DNA of 15,321 nt from Rhodoferax sp. (GTDB lineage Bacteria > Pseudomonadota > Gammaproteobacteria > Burkholderiales > Burkholderiaceae_C): the NCBI GenBank assembly GCA_028292305.1, contig JAQGMQ010000628.1, positions 1 through 15,321 of the forward strand, given 5' to 3'. The position numbers and the translations under genes are program-made. The notes beneath the pieces were generated by a model. It searched no databases. It was not told the origin of the DNA and was given only the letters and a program-made list of their open reading frames with translations. Positions within the stretch are counted from its first letter, which is position 1, and the number at the start of each line of letters is the position of its first letter. Below, one piece after another: positions 1 to 5,964 of the stretch.

Positions 1-186
1 ATTGGGTTGGATCATACCCAAAATAGGTATTTTTGGGGAAGCATTCCAGAACAGAAGGGCCTCGAAAAAAATCGAGATCTTTTAAAGGACCAGAACGCCA
101 GGCAGTGCGCGTCCTTGGGAGACAGCATCAATGGTTTTGCGCGAGTTTTTTTGCAATTTAAGCCACGTCGTTTACAACTGCCCGCC
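1..186. other. AT-richer non-coding left edge with weak hairpins
   Basis: I see no recognisable gene in this stretch; it lies downstream of glnS and has visibly more A/T than the rest of the window. Two weak terminator-like elements can be drawn. At 14-30, ATACC and GGTAT flank a 7-base loop and run into T5; this overlaps an alternative pairing of CCCAAAA (17-23) with TTTTGGG (31-37). At 61-76, CTCGA and TCGAG flank an A-rich loop and are followed by ATCTTTT. Either could end a plus-strand transcript entering from the left of the window. No clear hairpin with a T-tract follows the glnS stop on the minus strand. A plus-strand open frame from 7 to 327 runs through here, but it has no recognisable domain and overlaps the end of glnS. 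Confidence 0.4.
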
Positions 187-2022
187 TCACTTCCCCCACG
201 AATCCTTCATCCCCGCAGCCCGGTTGAACACCCGCCCGCTAGCCGCATCCGCCTTCGCATCCACCACAAAATACCCATGCCGCTCGAACTGAAACCCCGC
301 GCCACCATCTTTCGCACCATCCAATGACGGCTCGACAAACGCCGAACAGGTCACCAGGCTGTCCTTGTTCAGCTCATCCAGCAGTTCCCCGCTGCCAGGC
401 TTCTCCGCCGCGAACAGGCGCTCGTACAGCCGCACCTCGGCCTGCAGCGCGTCGGCCACCGCGACCCAGGTGATGTTGCCCTTGACCTTGACCGCATCGG
501 CGCCCGGCGTGCCGCTCTTGGTGTCGGGCACCAGCCTGGCCTGTACTTCGACAAGTCGGCCGGCCGCATCTTTCGTGCCGCCGATGCATTCGATGACATG
601 GCCGTATTTCAGCCGCACCTTGTTGCCGGGGAACAGGCGGAAGAAGCCCTTGGGCTGGACTTCCTCGTAGTCGGTGCGTTCGATCCACACGTCGCGGCCC
701 AGCTTGAACTGGCGGCGGCCGGCTTCCGGGGCGTGCGGGTTCAGCGGCGCGGAGCAGTCGTCGAGGAAGCCCGTGCCCATCAGTTCGTCCCAGTTGGTGA
801 TGACCAGCTTCACCGGGTCGAGCACGGCCATGGCGCGCGGGGCGATGGGGTCGAGCGTGTCGCGCAGGGCGGCCTCCAGGCTGGCGTAGTCGATCCAGCC
901 GCCGGACTTGGTGACGCCCGAGCGTTCGCAGAACAGCTTCAACGCTTCGGGCGTGTAGCCGCGGCGGCGCAGGCCGGCCAGGGTCGGCATGCGGGGGTCG
1001 TCCCAGCCGTCGACGTGGCCTTCCTCCACCAGCTGGCGAAGCTTGCGTTTGCTGGTAATGACATGGGTGACGTTGAGCCGGGCGAACTCGTATTGGCGCG
1101 GATGCGGGCTGGCGATCAGGCCGCCTTCGGCCAATCGGTCGAGCAGCCAGTCGTAGAACGGGCGCTGGTCTTCGAACTCGAGGGTGCAGATGCTGTGGGT
1201 GATCTGCTCGAGCGCGTCTTCGATGGGGTGCGCATAGGTGTACATCGGGTAGATGCACCACTTGTCGCCGGTGTTGTGGTGCGTGGCCCGGCGGATGCGG
1301 TAGAGCGCCGGGTCGCGCAGGTTGATGTTGGGGCTGGCCATGTCGATCTTGGCGCGCAGGATGGCGGCGCCGTCGGCGAGTTGGCCGTCGCGCATTTCGC
1401 GAAAGCGCGCCAGGTTTTCATCCGGCGTGCGGGCGCGGAACGGGCTGTTGGTGCCGGGCGTGTTGAAGTCGCCGCGGTTGATGCGCATCTGGTCGGGCGT
1501 CTGTTCGTCCACATAGGCCAAGCCGGCCTCGATCAGGTACTCGGCCGCGCGGTACATGAAGTCGAAGTAATTGCTGGCGAAGTATTCGTGCGGCTGCATC
1601 GTGCCAGGGGCGCTGGGGCGGTCGGCCAGGTAGGTCTCGTAGCCCAGCCATTCGATGGCGTCACGGATCGCGTCGACGTATTCCTGTTCTTCTTTTTCGG
1701 GGCTGGTGTCGTCGAAGCGCAAGTGGCACACGCCGCCGTATTCCTGGGCCAGGCTGAAGTTGAGCCAGATGCTCTTGGCGTGGCCGATGTGCAGGTAACC
1801 GTTGGGCTCGGGCGGGAAGCGCATGCGCACCTTGGCCGGGTCGGCGAGGCCGGCGGCATGGTGGGCGGCGTCGCCTGGCGAGCCTGCCCACTGGCGGCCG
1901 GCGTAGGTGCCGTCGGCCAGGTCGGTCTCGATCACCTGGCGCAGGAAATTGCTCGGCTTGACGGGTTCGCTCGCAGCCGCGTGGGCAGGTGGTTTGGCAG
2001 GGGATTTGTTGGGGGCGCTCAT
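187..2022 (-). CDS. glnS: Glutaminyl-tRNA synthetase (GlnRS)
   Basis: This cytoplasmic class I aminoacyl-tRNA synthetase charges tRNA-Gln with glutamine using ATP. The 611-residue product shows the class I HIGH signature in PEPNGYLHIGH (HIGH at residues 78-81) and the KMSKS-equivalent loop as ITSKRK (about 322-327). The catalytic Rossmann domain is followed by the C-terminal beta-barrel anticodon-binding region (about 395-600, including GRDVWIERTDYEEVQPKGFF). It is longer than E. coli GlnRS (about 554) because of an extra Ala/Pro-rich N-terminus and an insertion before the HIGH motif. I chose ATG at 2022 (MSAPNKS). The frame stays open to 2127, but that Arg-rich extension is unlike the family. 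It is transcribed divergently from the small repeat protein at 2175. The family call is essentially certain; the start is likely. Confidence 0.97.
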   Translation of the reverse strand: MSAPNKSPAKPPAHAAASEPVKPSNFLRQVIETDLADGTYAGRQWAGSPGDAAHHAAGLADPAKVRMRFPPEPNGYLHIGHAKSIWLNFSLAQEYGGVCHLRFDDTSPEKEEQEYVDAIRDAIEWLGYETYLADRPSAPGTMQPHEYFASNYFDFMYRAAEYLIEAGLAYVDEQTPDQMRINRGDFNTPGTNSPFRARTPDENLARFREMRDGQLADGAAILRAKIDMASPNINLRDPALYRIRRATHHNTGDKWCIYPMYTYAHPIEDALEQITHSICTLEFEDQRPFYDWLLDRLAEGGLIASPHPRQYEFARLNVTHVITSKRKLRQLVEEGHVDGWDDPRMPTLAGLRRRGYTPEALKLFCERSGVTKSGGWIDYASLEAALRDTLDPIAPRAMAVLDPVKLVITNWDELMGTGFLDDCSAPLNPHAPEAGRRQFKLGRDVWIERTDYEEVQPKGFFRLFPGNKVRLKYGHVIECIGGTKDAAGRLVEVQARLVPDTKSGTPGADAVKVKGNITWVAVADALQAEVRLYERLFAAEKPGSGELLDELNKDSLVTCSAFVEPSLDGAKDGGAGFQFERHGYFVVDAKADAASGRVFNRAAGMKDSWGK

Positions 2023-2174
2023 TGCTCTGATTCTAGGCGGCGCCGCCCGGATGCTGTTACGTCTGGCAACCGCTTTAACAGCCGAGACGGTATACCGAAA
2101 CGGTCGCCGCGCGTTAAATGATGGCAAAGGGCCCGCATCAGGCGAGTGCCCTGTGATCTACAAGGAGTTTTGCC

Positions 2175-2573
2175 ATGACAACGACACGCTTTCGTTCATT
2201 CGCAGCCGCCGCGGGTTTGCTGGCTTTGGCCGCCGCTGGCCTGGGCGCATCCGGCGCGGCGCAGGCGCGCAGCGACGTGGGTTGGTCGATCGGACTTTCG
2301 GCGCCAGGCGCGGCCGTGGTGGTCGGAAACTCGCCCGGTTATGGTCAGCGCTACTACGCCCCGCAGCCGGTGTACGTGCAGCCCCAGCCCGTCTATGTGC
2401 AGCCGCAGCCGATCTACTACGGCGCGCAACCGGTGTATGTGCAGCCGCACCCGGTCTACATCCAGGCGCCGCCGGTGTATGTGCAGCCACGGCCGATCTG
2501 GGTTCAGCCCGGACGCGGCTGGAACCATGGTCCGCATTGGCGCGGTGACCACCGCGGCGACTGGCGGCGTTGA
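2175..2573 (+). CDS. Secreted Pro/Tyr-rich PVYVQPQ-repeat protein
   Basis: This 132-residue protein has a clear Sec signal peptide: MTTTRFR, then an Ala/Leu-rich core to about residue 30, with probable cleavage after AQA. The mature part opens with a short segment (about 32-58), then about seven imperfect repeats of P-V-Y-V-Q-P-x between about residues 62 and 113. It ends in a Trp/His/Arg/Gly-rich tail (GWNHGPHWRGDHRGDWRR). There are no cysteines in the mature region. A good ribosome binding site, AAGGAG at 2162-2167, lies 7 bases before the ATG and fixes the start. Proteins of this look are common hypothetical periplasmic or cell-envelope proteins in Burkholderiales. I do not know the function; metal, cell-wall or surface association is possible from the His/Tyr/Pro content but unproven. 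It converges with crcB 24 bases downstream. Confidence 0.85.
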   Translation: MTTTRFRSFAAAAGLLALAAAGLGASGAAQARSDVGWSIGLSAPGAAVVVGNSPGYGQRYYAPQPVYVQPQPVYVQPQPIYYGAQPVYVQPHPVYIQAPPVYVQPRPIWVQPGRGWNHGPHWRGDHRGDWRR

Positions 2574-2580
2574 GCACGGG

Positions 2581-2595
2581 CACGTCGCCGACGTG
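2581..2595. terminator. Short hairpin between convergent gene ends
   Basis: CACGTCG (2581-2587) and CGACGTG (2589-2595) form an almost perfect palindrome in the 24-base gap between two converging stop codons (2573 on plus, 2600-2598 on minus). Neither strand has a proper T-tract after the stem, so this is at best a weak bidirectional terminator or mRNA-end stabiliser. Confidence 0.35.
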
Positions 2596-2597
2596 TC

Positions 2598-2984
2598 TTA
2601 CACCGCGCGGGCTGCGATGAAGTACAGCGCGGTCTTCATGCCCGCAATGGTGAGCAGCAGCGAGCCGAACAGATGGACGGCGGCCGTGCCCAAGGCGAGC
2701 GAATAGCGCTCCTGTTGCAGCATCGTCACGACCTCCGCGGAGAAGCTCGAGAACGTGGTCAACGCGCCCAGGAACCCGGTGACGAGCAATAGACGCCACA
2801 CCGGGTCGATCTGCGGCAGGTTCTGGAAAAGCGCCACGCACACCCCGACGAGATACCCACCGATCAGGTTGGCGGCCAGCGTGCCCAGCGGCATCGCGGT
2901 GCCGGGGTTCAGCCACAGGGCCAGGCCGTAGCGCGCCATTGCGCCGACGCAGGCGCCCAGGCAGATGGCGAGCACGGACAGCAT
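2598..2984 (-). CDS. crcB: CrcB/Fluc fluoride channel (fluoride exporter)
   Basis: This 128-residue inner-membrane protein belongs to the CrcB/Fluc family, dual-topology dimeric channels that let toxic fluoride leave the cytoplasm. The family motifs appear in order: GACVGAMARY near residues 10-19, GTLAANLIGGYLVG at about 34-47, and TGFLGALTTFSSF at about 69-81, which includes the pore-lining Thr/Phe/Ser signature. Four membrane segments are evident, and the length is standard. The ATG at 2984 shares its A with the last base of the dctM stop (TGATG on the minus strand). No ribosome binding site precedes it, so translation is probably coupled to dctM. Being the last gene of a TRAP transporter operon is unusual for crcB. 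No fluoride-riboswitch-like leader is possible in this position, because the preceding sequence is dctM coding sequence. Confidence 0.94.
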   Translation of the reverse strand: MLSVLAICLGACVGAMARYGLALWLNPGTAMPLGTLAANLIGGYLVGVCVALFQNLPQIDPVWRLLLVTGFLGALTTFSSFSAEVVTMLQQERYSLALGTAAVHLFGSLLLTIAGMKTALYFIAARAV

Positions 2985-4279
2985 CACATGTTGGCCGGCA
3001 GCCAGACCACGATGCCCGGGAAGAACCACAGCAGCAGCACCATCAGGCACATCAGCAGGAAGAACGGGAAGGTCACGCGGGCGATGTAGGTGATTTCCTT
3101 GCCGGTCATGCCTTGCAGCACGAACAGGTTGAAACCCACCGGCGGTGTGATCTGCGCCATCTCGACCACGATGACGATGAAGATGCCGAACCACAACAGA
3201 TCGATGTGGGCCGCCTGCACCGTGGGCAGGATCACGCCCATGGTCAGCACCACCATTGAAATGCCGTCGAGGAAACAGCCGAGGATGATGTAGAAGACGG
3301 CCAGCGCGACGATCAGCATCAACGGGCTCAGGCCCATCCCGCCGACGAATTCCGCCAGGTGGCGAGGCAGGCCGATATAGCCCATGGCCAGCGTCAGGAA
3401 CGCGGCGCCGGCCAGGATCAGCGCGATCATGCAGTAAAGCCGCGTCGCGCCCATCAGCGCGTCGCGAAAGCTCTGCCAGTTGAGTGAACGCTGGCACGCC
3501 GAGAGCACCATCGAGCCCACCACGCCGACGGCCGCGGCTTCGGTCGCCGTGGCCAGGCCGCTGTAGATCGAGCCCAGTACGCTGCCGATCAGCAGCATCA
3601 CCGGGATCAGGTGGCGCGATTCGGAGAGCTTCTGCATGAAGCTCATCTTCTCACCGGATATCGGAATCGCGCCTTTGTGCAGCAGCGCCCAGATGATGAT
3701 GTAGCCGGAAAAGAGCGAGGCCAGAAGCATGCCCGGAAACACGCCGGCGATGAACAGCTTGGAGATCGACACGTCGGCTGAAACGCCGTACACGATCATG
3801 ATGATCGACGGTGGGATCAGCAGCCCCAGCGTGCCCGCGCCGGCCAGCGAGCCGATGGTGATGTCCTCGGGATAGCCGCGCCGGGCCAGCTCGGGCAGCG
3901 TCATCTTGCCAATGGTGGCGCAGGTGGCGGCAGACGAGCCCGACACCGCCGCGAAGATGGTGCAGCCGATCACGTTGGTGTGCAGCAGGCTGCCCGGAAG
4001 GCGGCTGACCCACGGCGCCAGGCCGCGGAACATGCTGTCGCTGAGCTTGGTTCGGAACAGGATCTCGCCCATCCAGATGAACAGCGGCAGGGCGGTGAGC
4101 GTCCAACTGGAGGAAGACCCCCAGATGGTGACAGCCATGGCGTCCCCCGCAGGGCGGGCCGAGAAAAGCTGCATGCCGATCCAGGCCACGCCCGAGAGCG
4201 TAAGGCCGATCCACACGCTGCTGCCCAGTATCAGGAACAGCGTGACGACCAGCAGGCCGGTGATGACGAGGTCATTCAT
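2984..4279 (-). CDS. dctM: TRAP transporter large permease, DctM family
   Basis: This 431-residue inner-membrane protein is the large, ion-coupled transport subunit of a tripartite ATP-independent periplasmic (TRAP) transporter. It is strongly hydrophobic, with roughly twelve membrane segments and DctM-typical stretches such as GSSAATCATIGKM, SLAGAGTLGLLIPPSI and ITPPVGFNLFV. I chose ATG at 4279 (MNDLVITG). The frame is open further upstream, but that part lies inside dctQ in another frame and looks like out-of-frame sequence. The start overlaps the end of dctQ by 8 bases and the stop overlaps the crcB start by one base, which indicates one transcript with coupled translation. The length is normal for the family. 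Substrate cannot be read from this subunit. Confidence 0.96.
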   Translation of the reverse strand: MNDLVITGLLVVTLFLILGSSVWIGLTLSGVAWIGMQLFSARPAGDAMAVTIWGSSSSWTLTALPLFIWMGEILFRTKLSDSMFRGLAPWVSRLPGSLLHTNVIGCTIFAAVSGSSAATCATIGKMTLPELARRGYPEDITIGSLAGAGTLGLLIPPSIIMIVYGVSADVSISKLFIAGVFPGMLLASLFSGYIIIWALLHKGAIPISGEKMSFMQKLSESRHLIPVMLLIGSVLGSIYSGLATATEAAAVGVVGSMVLSACQRSLNWQSFRDALMGATRLYCMIALILAGAAFLTLAMGYIGLPRHLAEFVGGMGLSPLMLIVALAVFYIILGCFLDGISMVVLTMGVILPTVQAAHIDLLWFGIFIVIVVEMAQITPPVGFNLFVLQGMTGKEITYIARVTFPFFLLMCLMVLLLWFFPGIVVWLPANM

Positions 4280-4781
4280 TGTGCAGGGCCTCCGCACTGT
4301 CGACAACGCGGCGCTCGCCGCGCAGTTCCATGACCCATTCGTCGATGAATGCAATGCAGAGCACCACGGCGCCAACGGCCATGGAGAGCTGCGGAATCCA
4401 CAGCGGCGTGGCGTCGTTGCTGGTGGAAATGTCGTTGAAGGCATGCGACTGCCAGGACAGTCGGACCGCGTAGTAAGCGAACAACCCAGACAGCAATATG
4501 GCGACGGAGAGCGCCCAGATTTCCAGGCCGCGTTTGGCGCCGCCCGTGAGTTTGCCGAGCAGCAGCGTGACGCGGATGTGTTCGTTGTGCTTCAGTGTGT
4601 GCGCCAGTGCCAGGAAGCCGGCCGCCGCCATGCTGTAGCCGGCATAGGCGTCAGAGCCGGGCACCAGGAAATTGAACTGGCGTCCCAGGATGGACAACAG
4701 CACCATGACGAGCACGCCGATCATGGCCAAGGCAGCCAGCCACGCGGCGCCGTCATACAGGAGGTCCAATGTTTTTCGCAT
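4272..4781 (-). CDS. dctQ: TRAP transporter small permease, DctQ family
   Basis: This 169-residue inner-membrane protein is the small subunit of the TRAP transporter, which pairs with DctM. Four membrane segments are visible at about residues 11-32, 47-66, 85-107 and 126-149. Family-typical features are the ILGRQFNF segment after the first helix and the KHNEHIRVTLLLGKL stretch after the second. ATG at 4781 (MRKTLDLLYD) is preferred over an in-frame GTG at 4814, because the GTG would lie inside the hairpin upstream. The end overlaps the dctM start by 8 bases. A 76-base gap holding a terminator-like hairpin separates it from dctP. The call is secure from sequence and context together. Confidence 0.92.
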   Translation of the reverse strand: MRKTLDLLYDGAAWLAALAMIGVLVMVLLSILGRQFNFLVPGSDAYAGYSMAAAGFLALAHTLKHNEHIRVTLLLGKLTGGAKRGLEIWALSVAILLSGLFAYYAVRLSWQSHAFNDISTSNDATPLWIPQLSMAVGAVVLCIAFIDEWVMELRGERRVVDSAEALHNE

Positions 4782-4800
4782 GGGGTTCCGATTTTGGGAT

Positions 4801-4844
4801 GAAAAAGACCCCACAGCGCAGCCCGGGGCTGGCGTCTGCGGGGT
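4801..4844 (-). terminator. Intercistronic terminator/attenuator between dctP and dctQ
   Basis: On the minus strand, 14 bases after the dctP stop, ACCCCGCAG pairs with CTGTGGGGT (plus positions 4836-4844 and 4808-4816; 9 pairs with one G-T). Inside it sits a second stem, CAGCC/GGCTG. TCTTTTTC follows immediately (4807-4801). This has the form of an intrinsic terminator. Its position within the TRAP operon suggests partial termination or 3'-end protection, so that the periplasmic binding protein is made in excess over the membrane subunits. That role is inferred. Confidence 0.75.
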
Positions 4845-4857
4845 GGACGTTTCTGGT

Positions 4858-5823
4858 TTATTTCTGGAAGGCGTCGATCACGCCCTTGCCCTCGGGGCCA
4901 GCCTTGTCGAGCCATTCCTTGAGCATGGTGTCGCCGACCTTCTTCATGTCCGCCGTGAGTTGCGGGGGTGGCGGCAAAATGTTCATGCCGTTCTTTTTCA
5001 ACAGGTCGATGGTGCGTGCGTTTTCGGCCTTGGAAGCGGCCCAGCCGCGCGTCTCGGCGTCGGCACCGGCCTTGAGCACGGCTTCCTGTGTCGCCTTGTC
5101 AAGCGCATCGAACGCGGACTTGTTGACCAGCACCGCGTTCTTCGGCAGCCAGGCCTGCGTGTCGTACCAATACTTGATGTGTTCGTAGGTCTTGGTGTCA
5201 TAACCGGTGGAGCCCGACGACATATAGGACTCGATCACACCCGTCGCCATGGCCTGGGACAACTCGGCGGCCTGCACGGTGACGGGCTGCGCGCCCACCA
5301 GTTCGGCGCTGCGTGCCGCGGCAGGGCAGTAGGCGCGCCACTTGATGCCCTTGAGGTCGGCGGCGGAGGCCAGCGGCTTCTTGGAATAGATGCCCTGCGG
5401 AGGCCATGGCACCGAATACAGAACGAACATGCCCTGCTCGGCCAGCTTCTTGTCCAGCGCCGGCTTCTGTGCCTTGTACAGCTTCATGGCGGAGTCGTAG
5501 CTATCGGCGAGAAAGGGCAGGCCATCGGCACCGTAGGTCTGCCATTCGTTCTGGTAGTTGACGAGCAGGATCTCGCCGATCTGGGCTTGCCCGCCTTGCA
5601 CGGCACGTTTGATTTCCGGGGCCTTGAACAGCGCCGCGTTGTTGTGCACGGTGATCTTAAGTTTGCCGCCCGTGGCCTTGTCCACATCGCTGGCGAACTG
5701 GGTGATGTTCTCGGTGTGGAAGTTGGTGGCCGGGTAGGCGGTGGGCAGGTCCCACTTGGTCTGCGCGAAGGCGCTGCCGCAGGCTGCAATGGCTACGGCG
5801 GCCAAGGCGAATTTGAATTTCAT
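4858..5823 (-). CDS. dctP: TRAP transporter periplasmic solute-binding protein, DctP family
   Basis: This 321-residue periplasmic receptor delivers substrate to the DctQM permease. A Sec signal peptide (MKFKFALAAVAIAACGSAFA, cleavage near residue 20) is followed by a DctP-type fold. Arg163 in the LKGIKWRAY segment lines up with the conserved arginine that binds the substrate carboxylate in this family. The AELSQAMATGVIESY segment (about 186-200) is the usual second-lobe signature, here with a Glu rather than the more common Asp. GGAG at 5829-5832 lies 5 bases before the ATG and supports this start. The substrate is presumably a carboxylate; which one cannot be told from sequence. It is the first gene of the dctP-dctQ-dctM-crcB unit. 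Confidence 0.95.
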   Translation of the reverse strand: MKFKFALAAVAIAACGSAFAQTKWDLPTAYPATNFHTENITQFASDVDKATGGKLKITVHNNAALFKAPEIKRAVQGGQAQIGEILLVNYQNEWQTYGADGLPFLADSYDSAMKLYKAQKPALDKKLAEQGMFVLYSVPWPPQGIYSKKPLASAADLKGIKWRAYCPAAARSAELVGAQPVTVQAAELSQAMATGVIESYMSSGSTGYDTKTYEHIKYWYDTQAWLPKNAVLVNKSAFDALDKATQEAVLKAGADAETRGWAASKAENARTIDLLKKNGMNILPPPPQLTADMKKVGDTMLKEWLDKAGPEGKGVIDAFQK

Positions 5824-5964
5824 GGTGGCTCCAGACAGGTCAGGGTTCAAGAAAAAACGACGAACGAAAAGACATAGCAAAGAGGTCGGCGAAAGGCTAA
5901 CGACAAGCCCATGCAAATATCGCGCCCTGTGTGCGGTTGTAACCGAAAAAATTGGATGTCCGCA
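5824..5964 (-). promoter_or_regulatory. Gap between the M14 peptidase operon and dctP
   Basis: This 141-base spacer follows the M14 peptidase stop and precedes dctP on the minus strand, so it should hold the end of one operon and the promoter of the next. Right after the stop, a small GATG/CATC stem is followed within two bases by T6 (minus strand, plus positions about 5966-5947), which could be a weak terminator. CGGTTGTAACCG at 5934-5945 is a small inverted repeat (5-base arms). The part close to dctP is T-rich on the coding strand (two T-runs between about 5850 and 5875). I cannot identify a convincing -35/-10 pair. Confidence 0.35.

Noticed and set aside
166..183. Resemblance of the minus strand near 183-166 to a common cloning-vector primer site
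   Set aside because: Only a partial match with mismatches; the surrounding sequence is not vector-like.
7..327. 106-codon plus-strand open frame at the left edge
   Set aside because: It overlaps the 3' end of glnS by about 140 bases, has no recognisable domain and has no clear ribosome binding site.
1042..1059. ITSKR instead of MSKR in the KMSKS loop of GlnRS
   Set aside because: The catalytic Lys is kept, and I recall this variant from other Burkholderiales GlnRS proteins, so it is probably a lineage trait rather than a defect.
598..2121. 507-codon open frame on the plus strand, antisense to glnS
   Set aside because: Its Val/Gly/Ala/His-rich translation has no domain and mirrors the codon bias of glnS on the opposite strand; long stop-free shadows are expected in GC-rich genes.
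2128..2151. Possible riboswitch-like stem (AGGGC...GCCCT) before the PVYVQPQ-repeat gene
   Set aside because: Only a 5-base stem with no conserved riboswitch core; it is on the opposite strand from crcB, so it cannot be its fluoride sensor.
5934..5945. CGGTTGTAACCG hairpin as a terminator of the M14 peptidase operon
   Set aside because: On the minus (coding) strand the T-run lies before the stem, not after it, so it does not have terminator form.
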